DNA of 64,000 nucleotides from Poriferisocius sp965200775. Its GTDB lineage: Bacteria > Actinomycetota > Acidimicrobiia > Acidimicrobiales > Bin134. The notes beneath the pieces were generated by a model. That model saw only the letters and a program-made list of their open reading frames with translations. It searched no databases and was not told where the DNA came from. Location: assembly GCA_965200775.1 (NCBI GenBank), contig OZ241383.1, positions 1,798,001-1,862,000 on the forward strand, given 5' to 3'. Position numbers and translations under genes: made by a program. Below are positions 50,550-60,479 of this stretch, piece after piece (the stretch's first letter is position 1; each line of letters begins with the position of its first letter).

Positions 50550-51983
50550 ATGCCCCGCTGGACACAGGTGAAGAACCTGACCACCGTGGCCAAGCTGCGC
50601 GACCACCTCGCCGCTCTGGGAGTTGAAATCCCCCTCGACGATGAGGTGGACCCCACCGGCCCGCTGAGTCGGCCGATGACCATCACCGACGGTTCGGCCG
50701 GCGGGAAAACCTCGCCCAACCGGTGGGCGGTGCTGCCCATGGAAGGGTGGGACGGCGAGACCGACGGGCGGCCATCGGATCTGGTCCGCCGCCGGTGGGA
50801 CCGGTTCGCTCGCAGCGGGGCCGGCCTGGTGTGGGGGGAGGCCACCGCGGTGCGACCGGACGGGCGGGCCAACCCCCGCCAGCTCGTGTTGGACGAGACC
50901 ACGGTGGGCGACTTTGCCGCGCTCCGAGCCCGGCTGGACCCATCGCAGGTAACCGTGCTTCAGCTCACCCATTCGGGGCGCTACGCCCGGCCCAACACCG
51001 ACGGCCCGGCTCCTCGCACGGCCTACCAGCATCCGCTGCTCGACGCCCGAGTCGGATCGGGCCAAGCCGAGGTGCTCACCGACGGCGAGCTGGCCGAGCT
51101 GGCCGATCAGTTCGCACACAGGGCGGTGCTGGCCGGCCAAGCCGGATTCGACTTCGTGGACATCAAGGCGTGCCACGGCTACCTCGGCCACGAACTCCTC
51201 ACCGCTTTCGACCGGCCCGGCCCCTACGGCGGCGACCTTCAGGGACGCACCCGCTTCCTGCGCTCGATCATCGAAGCCATCCGAGGCGAGGCCCCCGGCC
51301 TGGGGGTGGCCATCAGGCTCTCGCTGTTCGACTTCGCTCCCCACACCGCCGGGGACAACGGCGTCGGGGTTCCCGAAACCACCGGCCCCTACCGGCTGGC
51401 CTTCGGCGGCGACGGGTCGGGGCTGGGCATCGACATCACCGAAACCCACCAGGTGCTCGACATGCTGGGGGAACTCGGTGTCGGCCTGGTGTGCGCCACC
51501 GCGGGCAGCCCGTACTACGTGCCCCACATCCAACGCCCCGCTTACTTCCCCCCCTCCGACGGCTACCAGCCCCCCGAGGACCCACTGACCGGCGTGGCCC
51601 GGCTGATCAGCGCCACCGGTGAGATAGCCAAGCGTCACCCCAACATGAAGATCGTGGGCGCGGGGCTTTCCTACCTCCAGGAATGGCTGCCCCACGCGGC
51701 CCAAGCCCTCGTAGCCAGAGGCACTGCCGATGCCGTGGGGCTGGGCCGCATGATCCTGTCCTACCCGCAGATGCCCACCGACGTACTGGCGGGGCGGGAA
51801 CTCGACCGCCGCCTCATCTGCCGCACGTTCTCCGATTGCACCACCGCTCCCCGCAACGGACTGATCTCGGGCTGCTACCCGCTCGACGACTTCTACAACC
51901 GCCGCGAGGAGCGCCTCCAACTCGCCCGGCACAAGAGAGAATCCAGGGCCCGCCTCCGTTCGGCACCAGGTGGGGGCACCTGA
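50550..51983 (+). CDS. NADH:flavin oxidoreductase / Old Yellow Enzyme family
   Basis: 477 residues. FMN barrel with LQLTHSGRYARP (substrate His), DFVDIKACHGYLGHELLTAF, and GAGLSYLQEW followed by ADAVGLGRMILSYPQMPTDVLAG. OYE-type reductase of alpha,beta-unsaturated carbonyls, close to the 2,4-dienoyl-CoA reductase branch but lacking the C-terminal FAD/NADPH half. A short Cys cluster near the end (LICRTFSDCTTAPRNGLISGC) may be a metal or Fe-S site. Start ATG 50550. Confidence 0.82.
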   Translation: MPRWTQVKNLTTVAKLRDHLAALGVEIPLDDEVDPTGPLSRPMTITDGSAGGKTSPNRWAVLPMEGWDGETDGRPSDLVRRRWDRFARSGAGLVWGEATAVRPDGRANPRQLVLDETTVGDFAALRARLDPSQVTVLQLTHSGRYARPNTDGPAPRTAYQHPLLDARVGSGQAEVLTDGELAELADQFAHRAVLAGQAGFDFVDIKACHGYLGHELLTAFDRPGPYGGDLQGRTRFLRSIIEAIRGEAPGLGVAIRLSLFDFAPHTAGDNGVGVPETTGPYRLAFGGDGSGLGIDITETHQVLDMLGELGVGLVCATAGSPYYVPHIQRPAYFPPSDGYQPPEDPLTGVARLISATGEIAKRHPNMKIVGAGLSYLQEWLPHAAQALVARGTADAVGLGRMILSYPQMPTDVLAGRELDRRLICRTFSDCTTAPRNGLISGCYPLDDFYNRREERLQLARHKRESRARLRSAPGGGT

Positions 51984-52104
51984 CCATCCCGAACGGCGTT
52001 TGGCCCATGCATCGCACCTCAAGCATCGCCAGAGCGGAGCGCCTTACCCTCCGCCCGATACTGTGGAGACGGACCTGGAACGAGATCATCCGAGGAGCCA
52101 ACCA

Positions 52105-52884
52105 GTGCTGAACGTGAAAGTGGAAAAGGAAGGTCACATCGCCACCGTCACCCTGAACCGCCCGCCGGTAAACGCCGTCAACCAACAGGCCACCAGGGAG
52201 ATCAGGGAGGCTTTTTCCACCCTGGGCAACGACCGGGATGTGCGGGTGGCCATCTTCACCGGAGCCGGGGAAAAGGCCTTTTGCGCCGGCGTGGACCTCA
52301 ACAACCCGGGGAGAGGACCAAAGGAAGAACTACCCCCCCAAGAGGTTACTGACGCCGGTCTCGTGGCCCGCGAAGCCATGTGGTCCATCATCGACTGCGA
52401 CGTGCCGGTTATCGGAGCCATCAACGGGGTGGCGTTGGGGGCAGGCTTGGCCTTCGCAGCTTGCTGCGACATGCTGGTGGCCTCGGAAACCGCCCGGTTC
52501 GGGACCCCTGAAATCAACGTGGGCCTGCTGGGCGCCAGCGCTCACCTAATGACGATGATGGGCCGCCACAAGGCCAGGGAGATGTTCTTCACCGGAGAAC
52601 AGGTACCGGCATCGGAGATGCATCGCATCGGAGCGGTGCGCACCGTAACCGCCCAGGAAGACCTCATGGAAACCGCCCTCGAACTGGCCCATCTTCTTGC
52701 CGCCAAGAGCCCGATAGCCCTTCGGCTGGCCAAGGAGTCCATGAACCGCACCGAAGATCTTCCGCTTCGGGACGCCTACCGCACCGAGCAGGACTACACC
52801 TCTCGCCTGATGCGCTTCCTCGACTCCAAGGAGGCACGCAAGGCGTTCCTGGAGAAGCGGGAACCCAACTTCAAGTGGCGCTGA
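52105..52884 (+). CDS. Enoyl-CoA hydratase/isomerase family protein
   Basis: 259-residue crotonase. TLNRPPVNAVN, GAGEKAFCAGVDL (oxyanion hole 1) and GAINGVALGAGLAFAACCDMLVASETARFGTPEINVGLLGA (oxyanion hole 2 and acid region). Hydration or isomerisation of an enoyl-CoA. A GTG start at 52105 is chosen because CGAGGAG lies 8 bases upstream. Three genes on the plus strand (aldolase, reductase, hydratase) may form a catabolic unit. Confidence 0.88.
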   Translation: MLNVKVEKEGHIATVTLNRPPVNAVNQQATREIREAFSTLGNDRDVRVAIFTGAGEKAFCAGVDLNNPGRGPKEELPPQEVTDAGLVAREAMWSIIDCDVPVIGAINGVALGAGLAFAACCDMLVASETARFGTPEINVGLLGASAHLMTMMGRHKAREMFFTGEQVPASEMHRIGAVRTVTAQEDLMETALELAHLLAAKSPIALRLAKESMNRTEDLPLRDAYRTEQDYTSRLMRFLDSKEARKAFLEKREPNFKWR

Positions 52885-52915
52885 CCGGCTGTCGAGCCAA
52901 CCCGCCGCCTGTCCA

Positions 52916-53404
52916 CTACCGACCGGAGAACAGCTTGGAGTTGTCCCAGTTGAGCATCCGCCCCACCGGAGTCAGCTCCACCATGGAGTTGAGGTTCTTC
53001 TGGTAGTAATCCCTGGTCGTGGCTGGCATCTCATCCCGTGCCGTCCGGTAGGGAGAGTACTTCTCGTCGAGAGCGGCACCCACGCGCCGGGCCAGCTCAT
53101 CTGATGGGTCGATCACCTTACCGACGCACTCCACATGCACGGCCCGCAGCTCGGCCCACCTCTCGCCCGACTCCACCAGAAACGAGCACCGCTGGTCGTT
53201 GGCAACCCGTACCACCTTCTTGCCTCTGGTCACCAGGTAAATCTTCTCGTCCAGCACCACGTACCAAACCGGAAGGGCGACAGGCTGCCCATTCGACCGC
53301 AGCGTGGTGAGGATGCCGTTCACCGACGTCTCGAGCATCTCCCAGCACTCATCGGGCGACATCCGAACCGTGGGCTTGACTCTGCCCTCAGCCCCCTCAG
53401 CCAT
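52916..53404 (-). CDS. Pyridoxamine 5'-phosphate oxidase-like flavin/F420 protein
   Basis: 162 residues. Split-barrel fold: NGILTTLRSNGQPVALPVWYVVLDEKIYLVTRGKKVVRVANDQRCSFLVESGERWAELRAVHVECVGKVI. Actinobacterial members bind F420 or FMN and act as reductases or biliverdin-type enzymes. The ATG lies within the 3' end of the CoA-ligase gene (8-base overlap), so the two are a coupled pair. Confidence 0.8.
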   Translation of the reverse strand: MAEGAEGRVKPTVRMSPDECWEMLETSVNGILTTLRSNGQPVALPVWYVVLDEKIYLVTRGKKVVRVANDQRCSFLVESGERWAELRAVHVECVGKVIDPSDELARRVGAALDEKYSPYRTARDEMPATTRDYYQKNLNSMVELTPVGRMLNWDNSKLFSGR

Positions 53405-54950
53405 CTCGAAGTTGCCTGCGGAAAATCTTGCCCGAAGCCGACTTGGGGATGGCGTCGATGAACCGCACCTCACCGAGCCGCTTGTACGTGGCCACCTGAT
53501 CGGCCACAAAGGCCATTACCGCCCCCTCGTCGATTGTGGCATCGGGCACCGGCACCACGAACGCCACCGGCACCTCGCCGCTCTCCTCGTCGGCAATCCC
53601 GATAACCGCGGCGTCGGCGACCTGGGGATGGTCCACCAACAAGGCCTCCAGCTCGGCGGGAGCCACCTGGAACCCCTTGACCTTGATGAGCTCCTTCAGC
53701 CGGTCGACAATGTACACGTGGCCGTCGTCGTCGACCCTGGCGATGTCACCTGTGTGGAGCCAGCCGTCGCCGTCGATTGTCTGGGCGGTGGCCTCGGGAT
53801 TGTTGAGATACCCCTTCATCACCTGGGGCCCTCTGATCCACAGCTCCCCTTCAGCTCCGGCGGGCTGGTCGTCCCCCGACTCGGGATCAACGATGCGGGC
53901 CTCGGTGTTGGACACGGTCAACCCCACCGACCCCGGCTTGAAGTTCCCCGGCGGGGTGGCGTGGGTAATGGGGCTGAGCTCGGTCATCCCGTAGCCCTGC
54001 ACCACCTCGCAACCGATGCGGACCGACGCCTCGGCGGCCAACTCCGCACCCAGCGGGGCGGCCCCAGACAGCACCTGGCGCAAAGAAGAGAGATCGAAAT
54101 CGGCCACCGCCGGGTGCTTGGCCAGGGCCAGCACGATGGGGGGAACGGCGAAGAACCTGGTGACCCGGTGGCGTTCGATGAGGGCCAGCGCCTGAGCCAG
54201 GTCGAACCGGGACATGGTGATCAACCGGGCCCCATGGTGGAGCTGGTCGTTCATCAGCACCTGCATGCCATAGATGTGGAAGAAGGGCAGCACCGCCAGC
54301 ACCACGTCGCTGGGCTGGGACACGATGGCAGTAGTGCATTGCTCGATGTTGTTCACCAGGTTGGCGTGGGTGAGCATCACCCCCTTGGGCAACCCGGTGG
54401 TCCCCGACGAATAGGGCAACACCACCACGTCGTCGTGGGGATCAACCTCAACCTGGCCGATGGGATCACCCATGAACGACCCCATGGCAACCCCGACCTG
54501 AGGGCTTTCCTCGTCGATCACCACCACATCGCCGTCCCGACCTGCCAGGTCCATTGCCTCGCGGGCCTGGGCTGCGAACGCATCGACCGTGAAGATCAGC
54601 TTCGCTCCCGAATCGGTGAGCTGGTAGGCCACCTCCTCGGGGCCATAAGCGGGATTGACGGTGGTAACCGCGCCGCCGGCAACCGCCACGGCATGGAAGA
54701 CCACCGGGTACCACGGGGAGTTGGGGGCCATCAGCGCGCCGACATCACCCCGCCGGAATCCTCGGGCCGCCAGCCCTCCGGCCAGCGAGTAAACCGCCTC
54801 CTCGATCTGGCCGAAAGTGAGCGACCACTCCCCGGGGCCGTCGATGACCGCCGGATGGTCGGCAAGCTCGGCGGCTCGCTGGAGCACGAATCCGGTCACC
54901 GGCTGCGAGCTGAGCGCCACCTCGGGCAGGGGGCTGGAATGCACGATCAT
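53397..54950 (-). CDS. 4-coumarate:CoA ligase-like acyl-CoA synthetase
   Basis: 517 residues. P-loop YSSGTTGLPKGV, FFHIYGM, LSGAAPLGAEL, GYGMTELSP, WLHTGDI, VDRLKELIKVKGFQV and the catalytic Lys in SASGKIFRRQL. Activates an aromatic or medium-chain acid. Shares an operon with the PNPOx-like gene; its start is 16 bases from the end of the Liv-type binding-protein gene, which reads in the same direction. Confidence 0.9.
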   Translation of the reverse strand: MIVHSSPLPEVALSSQPVTGFVLQRAAELADHPAVIDGPGEWSLTFGQIEEAVYSLAGGLAARGFRRGDVGALMAPNSPWYPVVFHAVAVAGGAVTTVNPAYGPEEVAYQLTDSGAKLIFTVDAFAAQAREAMDLAGRDGDVVVIDEESPQVGVAMGSFMGDPIGQVEVDPHDDVVVLPYSSGTTGLPKGVMLTHANLVNNIEQCTTAIVSQPSDVVLAVLPFFHIYGMQVLMNDQLHHGARLITMSRFDLAQALALIERHRVTRFFAVPPIVLALAKHPAVADFDLSSLRQVLSGAAPLGAELAAEASVRIGCEVVQGYGMTELSPITHATPPGNFKPGSVGLTVSNTEARIVDPESGDDQPAGAEGELWIRGPQVMKGYLNNPEATAQTIDGDGWLHTGDIARVDDDGHVYIVDRLKELIKVKGFQVAPAELEALLVDHPQVADAAVIGIADEESGEVPVAFVVPVPDATIDEGAVMAFVADQVATYKRLGEVRFIDAIPKSASGKIFRRQLRDG

Positions 54951-54966
54951 TGGACAGCTCCGCCGG

Positions 54967-56481
54967 TCAGTTCACAGAATCGGTCGGGATCGGGTTGCCC
55001 ACCGGCAACCAGGTCCGCTCGGCCGGGAAGTACTCGTAGCGTCGGACCAGCGAACCGGCAGAGTGCTTGTCGGGCGACAGAGAGGCGTTGGTCATGGCGG
55101 GAAGATCAAACGTGCCCAGGCCCTCGGCAGCGTCCCGGAACGATTCCGGGGTGATGTCACCCCCGGCCGCTTCCAGGATCTTCACGGTGAGGGCGAAGGC
55201 CCGGCAGTGGTTGGTGATGCCGTTCACCACATCTGTGTCATCGAGGTCCAACGGCTCGTCGCCGAACCGCTCGTCGTAGGCGTCGATGCAAGCCTGCACT
55301 CCGGGGTCGGCCAGGGCCGTCTCCCGAACCGGCTTGTCCGTTGTCACCGCGAACGTACGGGCCAGCGTCTCGTCCTCCAACCCCATGTCGTCGGGAGCCG
55401 ACAGGCGGTCGGCGGCCTGCCCGTTGGTGATGGCGATGGGGACCTCCCAGCCGATGCGCTGCACTGAGGCGATGATGCCGAACACGTTGGACACGTTGAG
55501 GATGAGGTCCACCCCGTCGGCCTTCATGCGCTGCAACACCGTGTCGGTGGCGGTCTCGTTGGCCACCGTGTCTGTGGTGGGCGAGCCGGGTGAGTAGTCC
55601 CCCACCACGTTGATGCCGGCTTCCTCCAGCAGCGGGCGAACAGCATCCACGTAAGCCTTGTCCGGGTCGGCCTCGTAGTAGATGCCCACGTTGTAACCGT
55701 CGAAGTCGCCCGCCCTGATCATCTCGGTGGTTCCCCCCACCCGCTGGCGGGTCTGCTCCATCTCGGTTGCGAACAAAAGGCCGTTGGACCGGGCCTGGCG
55801 CTCGGCGTTCTCGCCGAAGTGACCCACGTATGGATGGCCGTTCAACTCGGTTATGCACAGCGCGTTGTCCTCGAGGAACTGACCGATGACCACGAACACC
55901 TTGCGATCCCCGAGCAGCTCTGTGCATACCCGTTCGCTGTCGGTGGCCCCGATGGGCAGGAATGCGCTGACGTGGGTAACGACGCTGCGGCCGTGAATCC
56001 CGCCTCTCTGGTTCAGGTCGTCGGCCATCGCCTGATACAGGTTCTCCACCGAGAACACACCCAGGTCAATGCCGAACAGCTCCTTGATTTGAGCCGGGTC
56101 GATGGCCGCCACGCCGATAGCGATTTCGGTTTCGGTTACCCCCTGGTAGCTGGCAGTGAGCACCACTGGCTCGGGAGTGGCCGTGGGGGTCTCGGCCGGA
56201 GCCTCGTCCTCCTCGGCGGCCGGCTCATCAGCAGGAGCCTCGGTCGCCTCCGCCGGAGCCTCCGAAGGGGAATCTTCCTCGGCGGCCGGCTCATCAGCAG
56301 GCTCATCGGCTGGAGCCTCGGTCGCCTCCGCCGGTGCTTCGGTCGGCGCGCTTGCGGTGCTCGCCAGACCGCCGTCGTCATCGTTGCCGCACGCGGCCAC
56401 CACAAGGGCAAGGGCCACCAGCAGCCACCACCAACTCCGCATCGCTCTGGGACTCTTTCGTTCCGCTGCCGTCTGTCGCAC
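54967..56481 (-). CDS. Branched-chain amino acid-type ABC transporter substrate-binding lipoprotein
   Basis: 504 residues. The GTG at 56481 is used because GGAGGG (56490-56495) lies 8 bases upstream. Signal peptide RSWWWLLVALALVVAAC ends in a lipobox; then about 80 residues of Ala/Pro/Glu-rich linker and a Peripla_BP_6 domain (ETEIAIGVAAIDPAQIK, GIHGRSVVTHVSAFLPIGATDSERVCTELLGDRKVFVVIG). The likely partner of the fused Liv membrane and ATPase proteins encoded on the opposite strand after the sulfatase gene; ligand unknown (family binds leucine, amides, urea and many others). Confidence 0.87.
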   Translation of the reverse strand: MRQTAAERKSPRAMRSWWWLLVALALVVAACGNDDDGGLASTASAPTEAPAEATEAPADEPADEPAAEEDSPSEAPAEATEAPADEPAAEEDEAPAETPTATPEPVVLTASYQGVTETEIAIGVAAIDPAQIKELFGIDLGVFSVENLYQAMADDLNQRGGIHGRSVVTHVSAFLPIGATDSERVCTELLGDRKVFVVIGQFLEDNALCITELNGHPYVGHFGENAERQARSNGLLFATEMEQTRQRVGGTTEMIRAGDFDGYNVGIYYEADPDKAYVDAVRPLLEEAGINVVGDYSPGSPTTDTVANETATDTVLQRMKADGVDLILNVSNVFGIIASVQRIGWEVPIAITNGQAADRLSAPDDMGLEDETLARTFAVTTDKPVRETALADPGVQACIDAYDERFGDEPLDLDDTDVVNGITNHCRAFALTVKILEAAGGDITPESFRDAAEGLGTFDLPAMTNASLSPDKHSAGSLVRRYEYFPAERTWLPVGNPIPTDSVN

Positions 56482-56577
56482 TGTTGTCACCCTCCTGCCG
56501 GGCTGTGTTGCTGTTGCGTTCCTACTTGCTCCCAAAGTTGAGCCTTCTCGGCCCGAGCCTTAGGCCGGACAGGCCGG

Positions 56578-58152
56578 TCATGTGAGGCCCAGTCGGGCGA
56601 ACTGATCGTCGGGTGCATCCACCTCTCCAAGCGCGGTGTGAAGCAGGTCGAGCATCTCCTGGCCGTCGGAGCCGCCGGTGCGGTTCTCCTGCTCATCGGG
56701 GTCGATGTCGAGGTCGAACAGGAAGTGCCGGTCGTTGCAGGCGTTCACCGCGGCCCACAGCGGGAGCATGTCGCCGGGCTGGTAGGGCTGGCGGATCACC
56801 GGCACCTCGGATCCGGGCATCCGGTCGAGCCACGCCCGATGATCGGGAGCGGGCAGGCCTTCGATGCCCATGTTGCCGAACGGCATGGTGGACCACCGGT
56901 TCGACCACATCGACAGCGGGAAGTTCTCCCCCGAAGCGCCCCGGGCGTACTTGCGGGTGCCGTCGGTTACCTGCACCCACCCGCCGAACACACCCCCGAG
57001 GGCCCAGTCCCTGATGGCGTCGGCCTCCCCGGTGAGCAGGGGAGCCATCGACCGTCCGTGGGTGCGCTGAACCACCTCGGCGTCGAAGATGTCGGCAACC
57101 GTGGCGAAGATGTCCACGTTGGTGGTGAGGGCGTCGCACACCTGGCCTCCGGGCTGACCCGGCCACGACACCAGCAGCGGCGTGTGCCCCAGCGGTTCGT
57201 ATTGCGGCACCCCGGGCTTGCCCCAGATGTCCCGGCCCTCCCGCTCCTCGCCCAGGTAGTGGCCGTGGTCGGTACACACAATCAACACTGTGTCGTCCCA
57301 CAGGCCCTGCTCGTCGAACCGGTCCAGGATCCGGCCGAACCAGTGGTCGATCATCGACAGCTTGGCCCCGTAGTTGGCCCGAACGTGGCGACCCTCCCGC
57401 TCCGGCCAACTTCCCGACGAGATAGCACCGTCGGCGTAGGGCGGCCAGATCACCCACTCCTCGTCCCACGGCTCGTCGTGATACCGGCCCGCCCATGGCG
57501 CCGGGGTGTCGAAGGGCTCGTGGGGATCGAACTCGTCCACGAACAGGAACCACCGATCATGGTGGGGAATGGCCTCGGCCAGAAACCGGGAGGCCGCCCC
57601 CATGGTCTTGGGACCGGGGTAGTCGTCCTCACCCCGGAAGAACGTGCGAGACCGGTCGTACTCCCGATCGTGCAGGTCAAACCCCATGGCCTTGGAGAAC
57701 CACCACCCCCCTGCACGGGCTGGCATGGCCGGTGTGCCGACCCAGGAGGGGTCGTGGTAAGTGCGCCACGGATCACCCTCGTGACCCCGCAGGTAGTCCC
57801 AACAATGGAAGTCGGTGTGGTAGTTTTCACCGCCGGTCTCGAACAGATGGGGATGATCGGTCACCAGCGCGGTGGTCACCCCCTTGCGGCGCAACACGCG
57901 GGTGATTGTCTCCTCCCACAGCTCCACCGAGCCCCACGGCTTCCACAAGAAGTCGAGCGCACCGCACAAGATGTCGTGGCGGGCGGGCATGCACGGCAGC
58001 GAACCGGTCACGTGCCGGGTGAAACGGGTGGCCTGCTGGGCGGCGAACCGGTCCAGGTTCGGGGTCTCGAACTCGGTGCCGCCGTAGCACCCCAGCATGT
58101 GGCGATTCAGGGAGTCCATCAGAACGACCGCGACATTGGTTGGTTTGCTCAT
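56578..58152 (-). CDS. Type I (formylglycine) sulfatase
   Basis: 524 residues. Metal ligand Asp13 in VLMDSLNRHMLGCYGG, formylglycine motif C54-M-P-A-R58 in TGSLPCMPARHD (C-x-P-x-R), and second metal block IVCTDHGHYLGEE. Cys54 must be converted to formylglycine by a maturase not seen here. No signal peptide, so it is probably cytoplasmic. It lies between the Liv binding protein and the fused Liv transporter, so the transported compound may be a sulfate ester (inference). Confidence 0.87.
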   Translation of the reverse strand: MSKPTNVAVVLMDSLNRHMLGCYGGTEFETPNLDRFAAQQATRFTRHVTGSLPCMPARHDILCGALDFLWKPWGSVELWEETITRVLRRKGVTTALVTDHPHLFETGGENYHTDFHCWDYLRGHEGDPWRTYHDPSWVGTPAMPARAGGWWFSKAMGFDLHDREYDRSRTFFRGEDDYPGPKTMGAASRFLAEAIPHHDRWFLFVDEFDPHEPFDTPAPWAGRYHDEPWDEEWVIWPPYADGAISSGSWPEREGRHVRANYGAKLSMIDHWFGRILDRFDEQGLWDDTVLIVCTDHGHYLGEEREGRDIWGKPGVPQYEPLGHTPLLVSWPGQPGGQVCDALTTNVDIFATVADIFDAEVVQRTHGRSMAPLLTGEADAIRDWALGGVFGGWVQVTDGTRKYARGASGENFPLSMWSNRWSTMPFGNMGIEGLPAPDHRAWLDRMPGSEVPVIRQPYQPGDMLPLWAAVNACNDRHFLFDLDIDPDEQENRTGGSDGQEMLDLLHTALGEVDAPDDQFARLGLT

Positions 58153-58277
58153 CGACCCCCCTGGTCTATTGCCCCTTTTGCGCCGACAGCCAACGCTAGT
58201 GGGCCAGGACGCTACTCTGCTAGAGCAGCAAAGGCCGAAACCCTTGGCGTGCCGGAGGGTGGCATACGGGGGGACAG

Positions 58278-60479
58278 TTGGACCAGGAACAATCCCAGAG
58301 TCAAGCCATCGATGCGCTGGCCACCACGGTGCTCGAAGGCGAGGCCGCCCGGCGAGACGCCCAACGGGCCGAGGTGTTGTTCCCCGACGACCTCCTGCCC
58401 GGGGTCGGGGGCGAGGAGACCACCCTCAAGGAAGGCCTGCTGAAAGGGGGGTACAGGACCTTTTTCGTCCTGCTTGCGCTGAATAGCCTCGACGAGCTGG
58501 AGAACAGCGCCGTAGCCATTCTCGGACCTGACATCGGCGAGAGCTTCGGGGTGAGCGACGGGACCATCACAGCCATCAGCACGGCGTCGCTCATGTTCTT
58601 CGTGCTCGGTGCCGGCCCGATGGGGTGGCTGGCCGACCGCATGCGCCGCGGTCCAATCGTGGGAGTGGCCAGCGGGGCCTTCGCGGCATTCTCCGCCCTG
58701 TCGGGCGCGGCAGTCAACGCCCTCATGTTCTTCTTCATGCGGTTCTTCTCCGGGATGTCCAAGGCCAACACCATCACCGTTCATCCCAGCCTGCTGGCCG
58801 ACACCTACCCCCTTCAGACCCGGGGCCGCATGTTCGCCACCAACGCCGGAGTGGGCCGGGTGTTCTCCGCCCTCAGCCCAATTTTGGCCGGGGGTATAGC
58901 GGTGTGGGTTGGGGGTGACGACGGTTGGCGCTGGGCGTTCTATCTGCTCGGCCTTCCCACCGCGGCCCTGGCCATATTCGCCTTCTTCCTGCGGGAACCG
59001 CCCCGGGGCCAGTGGGAACAAAAGGACGTTCTGGGCACCGGCTTGAAGCAGGAAACCAAGATGCCCATCTCGGTGGAGGCGGCCTTCGCCCGCATCTGGA
59101 GAATCGACACCATCCGCAACATGACCATCGCCTTCGCCGCCATGGGCTTCGCCCTGTTCCCGGCCGGATCGATCCAGTCGTTCTTCCTGGAGGAGGAGTT
59201 CGGCCTCGACTCCTTGGAGAGGGGCCTGGCGGTGGCTCCGGCCGGGATGGGGCTGCTGTTGCTGTTGCCGGTAGTGGGCCGCCGGTTCGACGCCACCTAC
59301 AGAAAGGACCCCGACCGGGCGCTGCGGATGATCGGGATACTGCTGCTTCCCATCGGCGTGCTGGTGCCGATCCAGTACGCCATGCCCAACCTCGGCCTGT
59401 TCATGACCTTGTCCGCGATCAACTCCACCCTGCTCGGGGGGGCCTTCGCCATGGTGCAGCCCGCCATCCAGGCGGTGTTCCCCTATCGGCTGCGGGGTAT
59501 GGGCACGGCCTTCTTGACGTTCTTCATGGTCATGGTGGGCGGCGTGGGGGGCAGCATCATCGCCGGCTTCTTCCAGAACGAGCTGGGCGAGCAAACCGCC
59601 ATCACCATCATCACCGCAACGGCCATGCCCATCGGGGCCTACTTCGTGTTGCGGGGAGCGGGCCGCCTGCGCCGTGACCTGTCGATGATCGTGGGTGAAC
59701 TCCAAGAGGAGCAGGCCGAACAGCGCCGCCAGGTCGAGACCGACCCCGAGGACCTGCCGGCAATCCAGGTCAACGACATCGACTTCAGCTACGGGCAGGT
59801 GCAGGTGCTGTTCGACCTCGGCTTCGAGGTGCGCCGGCACGAGACGCTGGCCCTTCTGGGTACCAACGGAGCGGGCAAGTCCACCATCCTCAAGGTAATC
59901 ACCGGCCTGCTCACCCCCGAACGAGGTGTTGTGCGCCTAAACGGCCAGACCATCACTTTCGCCACCCCCGAGCAGAGGGCCGCGATGGGTATCCACATGT
60001 TGCCCGGAGGTGCGGGGGTGTGGAGCGACCTTTCGATTCGGGACAACCTGCTCATGGGGGCCTACGAGTACCGCAAGGACCCCGAAGACCGGGACCGGCG
60101 CATCGAGCGAGCGCTCGAGCTCTTCCCCGAGCTGGCCAAACGGCCCCGGGAGCAGGCCGGGAACCTCTCCGGCGGCCAGCAGCAGATGCTGGCTCTGGCC
60201 CGGGTGATGTTGCACGAACCCGAAGTGCTGGTGATTGACGAGCTGTCGCTGGGGCTGGCCCCGGTGGTGATCCAGTCGTTGCTGGAGACGGTCGAAGACC
60301 TCAAGGCCCAGGGTCAAACCATGATTATCGTGGAGCAGTCTCTGAACGTGGCCCTTTCTATCGCCGACCGGGCGGTGTTCCTGGAGAAGGGGCAGGTGCG
60401 CTTCGAGGGTCCGGCCCAGGAACTGGCCGAGCGTGACGATCTCGCCCGGGCCGTGTTCTTGGGTACCGAGGGCGGCTAA
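58278..60479 (+). CDS. MFS transporter fused to a LivF-type ABC ATPase
   Basis: 733 residues in two parts. Residues about 55-470 are a complete major-facilitator membrane domain (SLMFFVLGAGPMGWLADRMRRGPIVG is the loop 2-3 motif A region, then about 12 hydrophobic helices). A charged linker (LQEEQAEQRRQVETDPEDLP) leads into an ABC ATPase from about 497: Walker A GTNGAGKST (528-536), signature LSGGQQQ (630-636), Walker B VLVIDELS, and the LivF-type IIVEQSLN. Starts at a TTG after GGGGGGA. The next gene overlaps by one base (TAATG). Unusual because the LivF role is normally a separate soluble protein. Confidence 0.85.
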   Translation: MDQEQSQSQAIDALATTVLEGEAARRDAQRAEVLFPDDLLPGVGGEETTLKEGLLKGGYRTFFVLLALNSLDELENSAVAILGPDIGESFGVSDGTITAISTASLMFFVLGAGPMGWLADRMRRGPIVGVASGAFAAFSALSGAAVNALMFFFMRFFSGMSKANTITVHPSLLADTYPLQTRGRMFATNAGVGRVFSALSPILAGGIAVWVGGDDGWRWAFYLLGLPTAALAIFAFFLREPPRGQWEQKDVLGTGLKQETKMPISVEAAFARIWRIDTIRNMTIAFAAMGFALFPAGSIQSFFLEEEFGLDSLERGLAVAPAGMGLLLLLPVVGRRFDATYRKDPDRALRMIGILLLPIGVLVPIQYAMPNLGLFMTLSAINSTLLGGAFAMVQPAIQAVFPYRLRGMGTAFLTFFMVMVGGVGGSIIAGFFQNELGEQTAITIITATAMPIGAYFVLRGAGRLRRDLSMIVGELQEEQAEQRRQVETDPEDLPAIQVNDIDFSYGQVQVLFDLGFEVRRHETLALLGTNGAGKSTILKVITGLLTPERGVVRLNGQTITFATPEQRAAMGIHMLPGGAGVWSDLSIRDNLLMGAYEYRKDPEDRDRRIERALELFPELAKRPREQAGNLSGGQQQMLALARVMLHEPEVLVIDELSLGLAPVVIQSLLETVEDLKAQGQTMIIVEQSLNVALSIADRAVFLEKGQVRFEGPAQELAERDDLARAVFLGTEGG

